Positions 29,540-37,603 of a stretch of DNA of 39,575 nt are shown here, in pieces. The stretch covers positions 1 to 39,575 of IMG/VR virus record IMGVR_UViG_3300031841_000002; one strand, 5' to 3'. This DNA comes from a virus. The notes beneath the pieces are model-generated. The model made no database searches, had not been told where the DNA came from, and saw only the letters and a program-made list of their open reading frames with translations. Every line of letters starts with the position of its first letter. Position 1 is the stretch's first letter. Made by a program: the position numbers and the translations under genes.

Positions 29540-31893
29540 TAGTTGTTCTCCAGTTGTGTGATACGCGCTTCTAGCGCAGTGATTGTTGCTTGTTGCTTTT
29601 GTATTAATTTGAGCATCAAAGGCGCGAACCTGTCGTACTGGACGCCCTCTGGTTCTGGGGTTTCAAGTTCAGTCTCTACTCGCTCACCGTCATCGCTGTA
29701 AGAAATATCAACTGTCTTGTAGTGAACAAGCCTTGGGTCAATTTCTGCAACTTCTTCTGCAATGAACCCCCAGTGACTGTGCTCAGTATTGTCGTTTTCC
29801 AGAGTTGACCGATAATAAACAGGCCGGATGTTTAACAAAGAATCAACGTAAGCATCCTGCACATCTTCAATGTTTGTCTTGTATTTAGCTGAAGAAACAG
29901 AGCGCAAGAATAAACCACTAGAATTCACCACCATGTTTGCGGAACTTGCCGAACCGTTGTTATAGGTTGGCAGGCTAGTTATGTGGCCTGATGAGTCGAT
30001 ACGCATACGTTCTGTGGAAGCTACTTTAAATCCTAAAGCCGTACTTCCTACTCCTGCGGTAGCATCTATATAAGACAGGCCGCTATTTGCTCCTATATAT
30101 AAGCGATTTGTATTGCCTGTGCTTGCTTCAAAGAATGATGCAATGTTTCCTGTAGAGGCTGAAGTAACATGCAATTTATTGCTAGGCGAGCTAGTACCAA
30201 TTCCCAACCGACCACTAGAGTCGATACGCATGCGTTCTGTGGTGCCAGCACTGCCGTCAACACCAAATGCTAATGCTCCACCAACGGCTCTCACTGTAGT
30301 TGTGATTGAGCCTGTCTTGGTCATCTTTATGCCAACGTCAGCAGTGTCAGACATATTTATCTTTTGGTCTAAAGATGAAGTAACGTTAATGCCGATATGA
30401 CCACTAGAATCGATACGCATACGCTCTGCGCTTTCAGTGAAAAAGCGTATTGGTCTCGTCGTGCCAGTGCCACTTGTGTTGCCAATTTGCAAGCCTTGGT
30501 CTTCTTTGATGAAGGTGCCATCGTCACGGATGCGTAGCTCGCCTGCTGCTTGAACAGTGACATTGCCTGAATTATCAATACGCATACGCTCTACCGTGTC
30601 GGTAACGAAAGCAATCTTGCCGCCCCAAGAAGAGTTACGGCCTGAGTCAATCGTCATTACTCCGGTGTTGCCGACATGCGTAATCTTGCTATCCACAGTG
30701 CCACTGCTTGTGAACTGGATTGTGGCTGTGTTTGAAGATGTAGTGCTATCAATTTCAAAAACGGGCGTGGCATCTTGAATTGTTAGCAAAGACGCTGGGC
30801 TGGTAGTACCAATGCCTAACCGTTCCGTAGAAGCATCCCAGAACATCTTGGGCGTTGTGCCTGTGTCTTCGTAAAAGCTGACATCGCCGCCAAAAGCAAA
30901 TTTTGCTAAAGGACGTGCGCCAGTTGCGTTATAAATGAAAACATCATTTACATCAGTTCGTAGTTGATAAGCATTACCGCCAGTTGCTTGCAGTTGTAGC
31001 GTAGCGTTTGTGCCGTTGTTTATTACTGCATTTCCATCAACAGTCAAACCATCGCTAACAACGGTGCCAGTAACGTCTATGCCTGTGTTCGTGGTGGCTA
31101 GTTTGGCTGAACCGTTGTAACGAAGGTCAACAGCGCCGCCATCAGTCGCCGTGATATAGCTTTGTGTACCAGCCGCGTTGCCAATATAAAGATTAGATGC
31201 TGACCTAAAATATAAATCACCAGTCCCTGCATCAACGATATAGCTATTCAACCCATCATGATAAATCTGTAGGTCAGAGCCAGCACCGAAGATGGCCTTC
31301 GCGTTGTCGGCAAACTCAAGCGCAGAGTCGGAACTATCAAAAACGATGTTCGCTGAAGCGCCTGTAAAAGTGACATCATCGCCAGACGAAATCACCATGC
31401 TTGTACCGCCAGTGGTGTTGCCAGCAGTCAAAACTTCCGCCAGCGTATCCGTCACACCGGGATCAACCCCAGCCATAGCGTCAACTACCGCAGCGCCAGA
31501 GCCTGCGCCATCCAAATAAACAATCGCAGTTTTGCCCGTCGCAATCGTTACATTCGCGCCAGAGCCTTGGCTGATCGCAATAGACTGCGAACCAGAGGTT
31601 GCGTTCTCGATGAACATAACGCGAGAAACAGTGTTGGGTGCGATGGTCAGCGTTCTAGTAGCTGTCAAGTTGCCTGCGGAGGTAACCTTAAAGTACATAG
31701 CGCGAGCAGGATCAGAAACACCGTCAGCAACAGTAGTAGTAGCGTCTGCATCTGAGCCGAAAGATTGTTCAGTCGCGTATCCAAGGGCTTCACCAATCAA
31801 CTCAAGGTTGGTGTTTGTGCTTGTGCCCCACGTTCCTGACTCATCGCCTGTTGAAATTTCTTTTAATCTAAGATCGTTAACGTAAGTTGCCAT
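29539..31893 (-). CDS. Tail fibre with S74 intramolecular chaperone domain
   Basis: This 784-residue protein is a probable receptor-binding tail fibre. The N-terminus (MATYVNDLRLKEISTGDESGTW) is typical of marine-phage tail fibres. The shaft contains at least four copies of an ERMRIDSSG-like repeat (also ERMRIDNSG), often followed by a GIGTSSP motif. The last 118 residues form the S74 peptidase/chaperone domain: SSAKYKTNIEDV (from 667) gives the Ser667/Lys672 dyad, then WGFIAEEV and a C-terminal coiled coil (LIQKQQATITALEARITQLE). The domain guides trimer folding and then cuts itself off. A good GAGGT lies nine bases before the ATG. Confidence 0.9.
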   Translation of the reverse strand: MATYVNDLRLKEISTGDESGTWGTSTNTNLELIGEALGYATEQSFGSDADATTTVADGVSDPARAMYFKVTSAGNLTATRTLTIAPNTVSRVMFIENATSGSQSIAISQGSGANVTIATGKTAIVYLDGAGSGAAVVDAMAGVDPGVTDTLAEVLTAGNTTGGTSMVISSGDDVTFTGASANIVFDSSDSALEFADNAKAIFGAGSDLQIYHDGLNSYIVDAGTGDLYFRSASNLYIGNAAGTQSYITATDGGAVDLRYNGSAKLATTNTGIDVTGTVVSDGLTVDGNAVINNGTNATLQLQATGGNAYQLRTDVNDVFIYNATGARPLAKFAFGGDVSFYEDTGTTPKMFWDASTERLGIGTTSPASLLTIQDATPVFEIDSTTSSNTATIQFTSSGTVDSKITHVGNTGVMTIDSGRNSSWGGKIAFVTDTVERMRIDNSGNVTVQAAGELRIRDDGTFIKEDQGLQIGNTSGTGTTRPIRFFTESAERMRIDSSGHIGINVTSSLDQKINMSDTADVGIKMTKTGSITTTVRAVGGALAFGVDGSAGTTERMRIDSSGRLGIGTSSPSNKLHVTSASTGNIASFFEASTGNTNRLYIGANSGLSYIDATAGVGSTALGFKVASTERMRIDSSGHITSLPTYNNGSASSANMVVNSSGLFLRSVSSAKYKTNIEDVQDAYVDSLLNIRPVYYRSTLENDNTEHSHWGFIAEEVAEIDPRLVHYKTVDISYSDDGERVETELETPEPEGVQYDRFAPLMLKLIQKQQATITALEARITQLENN

Positions 31894-31895
31894 CT

Positions 31896-34079
31896 CTAAG
31901 CTACCTCATCCCAGTTAGGGGTTTGACTATCCGACACTTCAGACCATCCGGGTGTCTGTGTGTCTGTAACCGCCGTCCAATTCGGCGTTTGACTATCTGA
32001 CACTTCAGACCATCCGGGTGTCTGACTGTCCGTTATATTATTCCAATTTGGCGTTTGAGAGTCATCTACAAGCCCCCAGACGTTAAAGTATCCTATTTCG
32101 CCCGTTGCCGAAACTCCTGTCGGTACAACGGTTACGCCTCCAATGAAGGTTACATTACCAACTTCACCTGTGGCTGAAACCCCTGTTGGAGAAGCTGTTG
32201 TATCAAACGCAACAGTAACTGACCCAACTTCACCTGTGCCCGCAACTCCTGTTACGGGAACAACTAGACCTTGCTCTACCGAAGCTGTTCCAATTTGCCC
32301 AGTACCAGCAACGCCCGTAGCACTAACATTTGCTGCACCGATTACGGTTACAGAACCTACTGCGCCAGTACCTACAACTCCGGTGACTACCGCATCTGGG
32401 TCAACATCGACAACCCCAACAGCCCCAGTACCCGAAACTCCCGTTGGAGATGCCGTTATATCGAAAGCTACGGTTACATCACCGACTTCACCCGTTCCTT
32501 GAACGCCAGTGACAGCCGCATTAGCTGCTGCGGCAACGGTAGCTGTGCCCACCTCTCCAGTGCCTGAGACGCCCGTAACAGAAACTGTTGTGTTGCCTGA
32601 CGTATCAACCGTAACCGTTCCGACAGCCGAAGTACCAGCAACGCCCGTGACAGGTACATTCGCGTCTGCATCAAAAGTGACCGTCCCAATGGCCCCAGTA
32701 GCAGCAACACCTGTGACAGATACATCTGCATTTGCACTTGCTGTAACCGTTCCAACATCAGCCGTGCCTTCAACGCCAGTGACTGAAACATTGGCATCAG
32801 TTTCGAGTGTAACTGTACCAATTGCTCCAGTACCAGAAACGCCAGAAACACTAGCAATCGCGCCTGCCGATACAGTAACCGTTCCGACAGATCCCGTTCC
32901 TGCCACTCCCGTAACAGAAAAGGTAATACCCGAACCTTCAGTAACCGTAACGGAACCAACAGAACTCGTTCCTTCAACACCTGTAACGCCGACATCTGCA
33001 TCCCCTGTTACAGTAAGTGTTCCAACGCTGCCTGTAGCCGCAACACCAGTGATAGAAACAGCAACACCCGTTCCCTCAACAACGGTGACCGAACCAATGC
33101 CGCCGGTAGCTTCAACGCCTGTTATGGAGACGGTTACATTTCTAACCGCTGATACAGTGACCGAACCAACAGCCCCTGTTCCCTCAACGCCAGTAACCGA
33201 GAAAGATGTGCCAGAGCCTTCGACAACGCTGACTGTGCCAATAGCTCCTGTTGCAGAAACACCTGTAACTACGGCGTCTGGATCAACGTCAACAACACCG
33301 ACAGCGCCAGTACCAGAGACTCCGGTGACTGCGAACGATGTACCAGACCCTTCAACAACAGTTACTGAGCCAATAGCGCCTGTTGCAGAAACACCTGTAA
33401 GTGTAATAGTTGGGGCAAGTGCAACCGTAACTGAACCAACAGCGCCTGTTCCAGATACGCCTGTAACAGAAACATCAACCCCAGAGCCTTCGACAACGGC
33501 TACTGAACCTACTGCCCCCGTGCCTGAAACACCCGTGGGAGAAACATTAGCTACACCAACAACAGTAACTGAGCCAATCGCGCCTGTTGCGGAAACACCT
33601 GTGACTACGGCATCTGGATCAACATCAACAGTGCCAACAGCACCTGTTCCATCTACACCTGTGACAGAAACATTGGCATCTGCACTAACAGTGACTGTAC
33701 CTACCGCACCAGTGCTTGTAACACCTGTGGGCAGTACAGTTATACCTAAATCGACATTTACAGTGCCAATAGCACCTGTAGCAGATACCCCTGTAATAGA
33801 GACATCAACTCCAGTTCCTTCAACAACAGAAACTGAACCAGCAGAGCCTGTACCGGCAACGCCTGTTACAGAGGCATTTGCATCCGTGCTAACAGTGACT
33901 GTGCCGACAGCACCTGTAGCAGATACGCCGGTAACAGATACAGCAACACCAGCCCCCTCAACAACTGTGACGGAGCCAATTGCACCCGTTCCTGCGGTGC
34001 CTGTGACTTCGACAGGTAGGGGAGATCCCCACGCGCCTTCGCCCCAACCACCACGGCCCCAGCCGTTGATGTTAGCCAT
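31896..34079 (-). CDS. Fibre of 29 beta-repeats with a DSQTPxW tail
   Basis: This 727-residue protein has three parts. Residues 1-24 are Gly/Trp-rich (NGWGRGGWGEGAWGS). Residues 25-672 are 29 tandem repeats of the form VTGVSATGAIGSVTV plus a variable loop; unit lengths are 20, 22 or 24 residues, always an even number. Residues 673-727 are five 11-residue units beginning DSQTP, alternating PNW and PGW. The pattern suggests a beta-solenoid-like or Ig-free fibre. It lies between head-tail adaptors and the S74 fibre, so it is probably a tail or neck fibre. The dense G/T-rich repeats make a long antisense reading frame, which is not a gene. Confidence 0.85.
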   Translation of the reverse strand: MANINGWGRGGWGEGAWGSPLPVEVTGTAGTGAIGSVTVVEGAGVAVSVTGVSATGAVGTVTVSTDANASVTGVAGTGSAGSVSVVEGTGVDVSITGVSATGAIGTVNVDLGITVLPTGVTSTGAVGTVTVSADANVSVTGVDGTGAVGTVDVDPDAVVTGVSATGAIGSVTVVGVANVSPTGVSGTGAVGSVAVVEGSGVDVSVTGVSGTGAVGSVTVALAPTITLTGVSATGAIGSVTVVEGSGTSFAVTGVSGTGAVGVVDVDPDAVVTGVSATGAIGTVSVVEGSGTSFSVTGVEGTGAVGSVTVSAVRNVTVSITGVEATGGIGSVTVVEGTGVAVSITGVAATGSVGTLTVTGDADVGVTGVEGTSSVGSVTVTEGSGITFSVTGVAGTGSVGTVTVSAGAIASVSGVSGTGAIGTVTLETDANVSVTGVEGTADVGTVTASANADVSVTGVAATGAIGTVTFDADANVPVTGVAGTSAVGTVTVDTSGNTTVSVTGVSGTGEVGTATVAAAANAAVTGVQGTGEVGDVTVAFDITASPTGVSGTGAVGVVDVDPDAVVTGVVGTGAVGSVTVIGAANVSATGVAGTGQIGTASVEQGLVVPVTGVAGTGEVGSVTVAFDTTASPTGVSATGEVGNVTFIGGVTVVPTGVSATGEIGYFNVWGLVDDSQTPNWNNITDSQTPGWSEVSDSQTPNWTAVTDTQTPGWSEVSDSQTPNWDEVA
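31899..32063 (-). repeat. Five in-frame 33-bp DSQTPxW repeats
   Basis: These bases encode five consecutive 11-residue units at the C-terminus of the repeat fibre. Each begins DSQTP (once DTQTP), followed by NW or GW in alternation, and then a short x-x-V/I segment ending in S or T. Because odd and even units differ, the larger period is 22 residues, the same as the common length of the main repeat. This may be a cap or attachment region. Confidence 0.75.
32064..34007 (-). repeat. Twenty-nine in-frame 60-72 bp repeats
   Basis: These bases encode 29 tandem units in the fibre gene. Unit lengths are 60, 66 or 72 bases, so each keeps the reading frame and changes by two residues at a time. The conserved core is (V/P/I)TGV-x-x-TG-x-(V/I)G-x-V-x-V. 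The loops fall into a few types, such as DPDAV (short), ANVS-like (medium) and EGSGTSF (long). Adding the unit lengths accounts for residues 25 to 672 exactly. Such direct repeats allow copy number to change by recombination. Confidence 0.8.
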
Positions 34080-34089
34080 GAACTATCCG

Positions 34090-34521
34090 TTATGCGATAC
34101 GGATAATGGCGTTAGACGCATCCGCTGTTGGGAACTGAATCGTAAAGTCACCTGAACTAGATGTTTTATCGCCACCAAAATCTAACGCACATACAGCAGG
34201 GTCGCCTGACGCGCTGTCATTAAAAATAAGTGCGCCTCTTGCAGTAATACTGCTTGAACTAAACGTAAGGTCAGCGAAGTCCGTAAACGCGGTAGTGCTA
34301 GACGTTGTTGGGTTTACATTCGTCAAAGCCGCACCTTTAGCGGTGTATCCTGTCCCAGATACTTCGTTAGATGTCGTGTATGCGGTAGTACCTGCGCCTA
34401 AAGAAGCACTACTTGTATACAGCGCCAAGTTAAAGGTGTTGCCACCACTAGCCAGGAAATTGTGCTTGGCTTCCATAAGTTCTTTCTTGAAAGACGTACA
34501 CATCGCAGTCGAAATAGCCAT
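34090..34521 (-). CDS. Conserved virion protein (MAISTAxxxSFKxEL family)
   Basis: This 143-residue protein matches a very widespread marine-phage family: MAISTAMCTSFKKELMEAKH at the start, followed by FNLALYTSSASLGAGTTAY, then SGTGYTAKGAALTNV, and ending GDFTIQFPTADASNAIIRIA. It is beta-rich and its members are found in virions, near head-tail or tail genes; the exact place in the particle is not known to me. AGGAG lies six bases before the start, and the start overlaps the upstream stop as TAATG. Confidence 0.82.
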   Translation of the reverse strand: MAISTAMCTSFKKELMEAKHNFLASGGNTFNLALYTSSASLGAGTTAYTTSNEVSGTGYTAKGAALTNVNPTTSSTTAFTDFADLTFSSSSITARGALIFNDSASGDPAVCALDFGGDKTSSSGDFTIQFPTADASNAIIRIA

Positions 34522-34811
34522 TATAGACTCCTAATTATGTCTGCCATGTCCTTATGGCCTTGACGTTCAAATTCAGCAATCAAAGTGGTTCTATCACTTT
34601 TAATTGCCTCTTGTATGCAGTGTAGTGCCGTAGCCCTAACCGCCTCTTTAAATGCTTGCGCTTGCTGCGCTATTGCGGGGTGGCAACCGCTACCTACACT
34701 TACGATACGGTCTGCCGCAGATTGTGCCCAGAACGCCGGATCGTGTCCACGGTCCACCGTGGTAGTCACGAGTACATTTCCTATTTCCATTTGTGGCGCT
34801 TCAATCAGCAT
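34521..34811 (-). CDS. Conserved marine-phage protein of unknown function
   Basis: This 96-residue helical protein has the conserved pattern TTTVDRGHDPAFWAQSAADRI, then GSGCHPAI, AFKEAVRATALHCI and SDRTTLIAEFERQGHKDMADI. I recognise this pattern from marine phages but know no function. The position between the adaptor gene and the MAISTA-type virion gene suggests a tail or head-tail role. The ribosome site is weak, which suggests coupling to the upstream gene eight bases away. Confidence 0.72.
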   Translation of the reverse strand: MLIEAPQMEIGNVLVTTTVDRGHDPAFWAQSAADRIVSVGSGCHPAIAQQAQAFKEAVRATALHCIQEAIKSDRTTLIAEFERQGHKDMADIIRSL

Positions 34812-34819
34812 GTTTTATC

Positions 34820-35455
34820 TTATCCCTTAGCAATATCATATCGGTATTCATCTCTTGAACCATAGCCCTGACCTAAGTTTTTAAGACCGTTAACCGCTTG
34901 TACAAAACGCTGTTCATATTGCGCAACTTCTTCAGGAACTTTTAAAAAAGTAGCTGCTTCAACTAAAGTGCCGTATAGCATCGCATCGGGAGCATTATCA
35001 GAAAGCCATGTCGTTTCTGAACCTGAAGTCGTTGTTAGCGAAGCGGGGCGATATTTATAATGTAGCTCAAATGAATAACCTTGATCTGGAGTAGGCGCTA
35101 ACATGAACGAATTGTCGTCAAATAAAGCGTAATACTTAGGAACCCCTGTTGTCGCGGGATTAGGAGTATAATCTCTAATAAAAGAAACGTGCTTATATAG
35201 TAGATAACTGTATACGTTGCTAGAAATCACAGCCAAGCTGTAAGGTGCTAGAAAATCATCCGGCGTACTTAAATAGGTATTACTCGCAGAAGCAGAACCT
35301 GTTACGTTTTTTCTAAAGACTGGCAGCTCTACTGCCTTTAAAATTCGTTCTTCAGCCTCTTTAATAAACGTATCTAAATCAGAAACAAAAGTTGTTTCTG
35401 CAGTTTCACAGTAATCCTGTACGGTAGATTTTAAAGTCGCTAACGTAAAACTCAT
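34820..35455 (-). CDS. Head-tail adaptor (SU10 adaptor-like)
   Basis: This 211-residue protein fits the adaptor family found in SU10 and related podoviruses. Typical parts are the N-terminal helix TLKSTVQDYCETAETTF, DTFIKEAEERI, the beta-rich centre with LSTPDDFLAPYSLAV, and the C-terminal ELHYKYRPASL, TTWLSDNAPDAMLYGTLVEA and the helix AQYEQRFVQAVNGLK. It should form a ring between portal and tail. The start overlaps the upstream stop by four bases (ATGA). Confidence 0.75.
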   Translation of the reverse strand: MSFTLATLKSTVQDYCETAETTFVSDLDTFIKEAEERILKAVELPVFRKNVTGSASASNTYLSTPDDFLAPYSLAVISSNVYSYLLYKHVSFIRDYTPNPATTGVPKYYALFDDNSFMLAPTPDQGYSFELHYKYRPASLTTTSGSETTWLSDNAPDAMLYGTLVEAATFLKVPEEVAQYEQRFVQAVNGLKNLGQGYGSRDEYRYDIAKG

Positions 35456-35820
35456 GTTGTTTCTACCTCAACTTGTCCAACGCCGCCTGTTGCAAAAACA
35501 CCTTCAAACTTAGTACCTATTGGGTCAACTATCGCTAAAGGTTGTCCCCCAACATTTACTCCGCTGACTGTAGTATTACTAGGCCCAGTTGTAGAAACTC
35601 GTCCTAATTCAGACTGCGGTAACGGTACTTCAGGTCTTGCTTGTCTCAGGGCTTGCGGATCAGTTAGATGGTGTGGCGGATCTAACTGTGGATGTTTAGG
35701 CTCATAACACTCTGAACAAACTTTAAACCCTGTCCACTCCATACGCAGATCAAGGTACTTATACCTAAAACCACAGCGATCACAAACAGCGTGTGAATAC
35801 TTCCCTACCGCAAAAGCCAT
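35452..35820 (-). CDS. Zinc-ribbon virion-operon protein with one beta-repeat
   Basis: This 122-residue protein begins with a zinc ribbon: C13-x2-C16 (VCDRCGF) and C35-x2-C38 (VCSECYE). Its middle is Pro-rich (HPQLDPPHHLTDPQ) and the C-terminus is GVFATGGVGQVEVETT, which matches one unit of the 29-fold repeat fibre. Zinc-ribbon proteins of this layout are common next to adaptor genes in marine phages, but the role is not established. The start overlaps the upstream stop as TAATG. Confidence 0.75.
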   Translation of the reverse strand: MAFAVGKYSHAVCDRCGFRYKYLDLRMEWTGFKVCSECYEPKHPQLDPPHHLTDPQALRQARPEVPLPQSELGRVSTTGPSNTTVSGVNVGGQPLAIVDPIGTKFEGVFATGGVGQVEVETT

Positions 35821-36488
35821 TAGAGATATGTCCGTCTAGGAACCAACCGTAATGAACTATCGTCATCGTACTTAATTGCGTTAACTAAATTCTGCTCATA
35901 CAACGGCTGCAATAATCCTGCTTTTTCAGGGTTCTTTTTCAACGCTAGATTAAAAGCTAATCCTGTAGTTAAACACGGAAGAAAACGACTAGGTAAGTCA
36001 ACATCGTCTACGGAAGCAGAAATATCTTGGATACGCTTCCAACGATAAGAAACAAACTTATCCGTAGAGTTTTCAGGAGCAGGCCAAACATATAGTTTGG
36101 GAGTTATCGTTCTCTCAACATAGTATTGAGTAACTCTTGCTTGAGTCTCTTTATTTGGTATATCTAGATAATCCCCGCGATTTATACGGTCTATTTGAAA
36201 ATCTGTTTGTATACCATTAGTCGTTCTTCGAATTACTGCATCTAGCACATCAATGTCGTACTGATTTAAGTCGTAAGTAGTTGTCCCTTTAACTAAGTCA
36301 AGAGAAACCTGCTCTACTTCCCAAATCTGAATACCTCGGTTAGACCAGTCTGCGAACATAATATTCATAGACCGTCTAGCCGTTACTCCGTCATATCCGG
36401 TACGGTATTCAAGACCTGCTAGTTCGTATGCTTCTTCGATAGCATCGGCTGCAGTTAAAGTAAACGTCCTAGTCCCAGAGGTCGCCAT
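35820..36488 (-). CDS. Head completion / head-tail connector protein
   Basis: This 222-residue protein looks like the P22 gp4-type head-closure or tail-adaptor family: an N-terminal helical part with AADAIEEAYELAGLEYRTGYD, ARRSMNIMFADWSNRGIQIW, then TTTYDLNQYDIDVLDAVIRR, YVERTITPKLYVWPAP, and a C-terminal helical AFNLALKKNPEKAGLLQPLYEQ with LRLVPRRTYL at the end. It probably sits between the portal and the tail. It starts by TAATG overlap with the upstream gene. Confidence 0.75.
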   Translation of the reverse strand: MATSGTRTFTLTAADAIEEAYELAGLEYRTGYDGVTARRSMNIMFADWSNRGIQIWEVEQVSLDLVKGTTTYDLNQYDIDVLDAVIRRTTNGIQTDFQIDRINRGDYLDIPNKETQARVTQYYVERTITPKLYVWPAPENSTDKFVSYRWKRIQDISASVDDVDLPSRFLPCLTTGLAFNLALKKNPEKAGLLQPLYEQNLVNAIKYDDDSSLRLVPRRTYL

Positions 36489-36895
36489 TATCCGTAATTC
36501 TTTATTAAGTCAAGAACAATAACGTAAGTGTCGTTTGACGCAGCACCTAGCGTAGTTAAGTTAATGTCGCCATTTTTACCACTGCCTGCCGTATTGTATA
36601 ACCCTCCAAACTCGCTAAAGTCCATGTGGCCATTACTTGCTTCGGCTAAAGCTAAAGCAATTGTGTCCGTCGATGCATTCCACAGAAGCTGTACTTGAGT
36701 AAACCCTGTTATGGAATGTGTTACTTTTTCAATTCGAACACTTGAACATGCTGTGCCGTCTGCTCTCGCAGTCAAACTACTAACGTCTACTTTTGTAACT
36801 GCTGCTTCGCCAGTGCCGTCACTAAGGTTTGTTATTTGTATAACAGCCCTATGAGTACCGTCACTTAAAACAGTTGTACTAACTGCATCTGCCAT
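36488..36895 (-). CDS. Putative head or tail structural protein
   Basis: This 135-residue beta-rich protein starts MADAVSTTVLSDGTHRAVIQ and has VRIEKVTHSITGFTQVQLLW, ending NDTYVIVLDLIKNYG. Proteins like this are often found between the capsid genes and the adaptor genes of marine phages, but their role is not known. AGGAG lies seven bases before the ATG, just below a strong stem-loop. Confidence 0.72.
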   Translation of the reverse strand: MADAVSTTVLSDGTHRAVIQITNLSDGTGEAAVTKVDVSSLTARADGTACSSVRIEKVTHSITGFTQVQLLWNASTDTIALALAEASNGHMDFSEFGGLYNTAGSGKNGDINLTTLGAASNDTYVIVLDLIKNYG

Positions 36896-36911
36896 ATCTT
36901 ATCTCCTATAA

Positions 36912-36929
36912 GGGGAAGAACCCTTCCCC
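36912..36929 (-). other. Stem-loop just upstream of a ribosome site
   Basis: GGGGAAG and CTTCCCC form a seven-pair stem around a four-base loop. No run of T follows on the minus strand, so it is not a normal intrinsic terminator. Only four bases separate it from the AGGAG of the 36895 gene. It may protect the 5' end of a processed message, or slow transcription between the two genes. Confidence 0.5.
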
Positions 36930-36950
36930 CTAATATAATCGTTATAACTC

Positions 36951-37460
36951 TTATGCGTCAGCAAAAGGCGTAACAATCGTTCCGGAGCCAAGCAATAAAG
37001 TATTGTGTACGAGATAGGTCGCAGCATCAATCGCCGTTACTTGAACAACACTGCCGACTAAACCACCTTTAGTTGAACCATTCAGAGTCATCACATCGTT
37101 TGATGCTCCTGGAATAAATGCCTTTTTAGTGCTGTCATCAACAGCGACCATGGCAGCGCCTTTAAACTTATCAGTGCCGTCCGTCAAAATATCCAAATCT
37201 GTGGCTGCAGTTTCAATGTAGAAAAAGAAAGACGCACCTACATTATTAGCTTGATCAGGAGACGTAGGATCAGTTGGAGCAGTAGTAACAATCGAAGGAA
37301 GTGTAAACTTTCCATCCGCATCGTTGCACAACAGAATTTTACCTGCGTGAGCTGCAACAGTTAGCGAAGTGTCTGCAGTTAGGCTAACAGTAGTGTTAAC
37401 GCCTGCATTTATAAAACCCGCCAAAGATTTGATCGGGCCAGCAAAAGTGGTCTGTGCCAT
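36951..37460 (-). CDS. Putative head fibre or decoration protein
   Basis: This 169-residue protein has a Thr/Ala-rich beta pattern with FAGPIKSLAGFINAGVN, SLTADTSLTVAAHAGKILLC, NNVGASFFFYIETAATDLDI and AATYLVHNTLLLGSGTIV. It lies directly downstream of the capsid gene, which is where decoration and head-fibre genes are often found. The family is seen in marine phages but I know of no firm function. Its message starts after its own leader, which contains an inverted repeat and follows a terminator. AGAGG precedes its ATG by seven bases. Confidence 0.7.
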   Translation of the reverse strand: MAQTTFAGPIKSLAGFINAGVNTTVSLTADTSLTVAAHAGKILLCNDADGKFTLPSIVTTAPTDPTSPDQANNVGASFFFYIETAATDLDILTDGTDKFKGAAMVAVDDSTKKAFIPGASNDVMTLNGSTKGGLVGSVVQVTAIDAATYLVHNTLLLGSGTIVTPFADA

Positions 37461-37486
37461 TGTAATTACCTCTTACGAAAGGATTC

Positions 37487-37530
37487 GCCTTAGAGTCTTC
37501 GTAACGTCCGTCTGAGTCGGTCGCTAAGGC
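37487..37530. promoter_or_regulatory. Inverted repeat in the 5' leader of the 37460 gene
   Basis: GCCTTAG at 37487-37493 and CTAAGGC at 37524-37530 are exact complements separated by 30 bases. An inner imperfect stem (CCG and CGG around TCTGAGT) could form within the loop. It lies between the MCP terminator and the 37460 gene. It may be a leader structure controlling that gene or an operator. The evidence is only the pairing. Confidence 0.35.
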
Positions 37531-37550
37531 TGTTTTTCTCAGATAGTGGG

Positions 37551-37579
37551 TTTATACAGGAGAAAAAGAAAAGGGGCAA
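37551..37579 (-). promoter_or_regulatory. Possible promoter overlapping the capsid terminator
   Basis: On the minus strand TTGCCC (37579-37574) and TATAAA (37556-37551) are 17 bases apart, close to sigma-70 consensus at the -10. The -35 lies in the descending arm of the terminator hairpin behind the capsid gene. It would restart transcription for the 37460 gene after termination. The spacing is seen; activity is inferred. Confidence 0.35.
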
Positions 37580-37592
37580 CTAGTGCCCCTTT
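37560..37592 (-). terminator. Intrinsic terminator after the major capsid gene
   Basis: On the minus strand AAAGGGGCA pairs with TGCCCCTTT (nine pairs, five-base loop CTAGT), followed by the T-rich run TTTTCTTTTTCTCC. This is a standard rho-independent terminator 12 bases after the capsid stop codon. It would raise capsid message relative to the downstream genes, or separate the two transcripts. Confidence 0.85.
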
Positions 37593-37603
37593 CTTTTGCG
37601 ATA

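Noticed and set aside
31896-34079. Regular repeats that could be mistaken for a CRISPR array
   Set aside because: The repeats are in-frame, have conserved protein motifs, contain no unique spacers of constant length, and no cas gene is nearby.
32509-34155. A 548-residue plus-strand reading frame rich in Pro, Thr and Val
   Set aside because: It lies wholly antisense to the repeat fibre and arises because the repeated Gly/Thr/Val codons have no stops in the opposite frame. It has no suitable ribosome site and resembles no family.
36912-36929. Intrinsic terminator at the 36895 gene
   Set aside because: The stem is good but no T run follows on the minus strand, and a ribosome site begins four bases later, so I list it only as a stem-loop.
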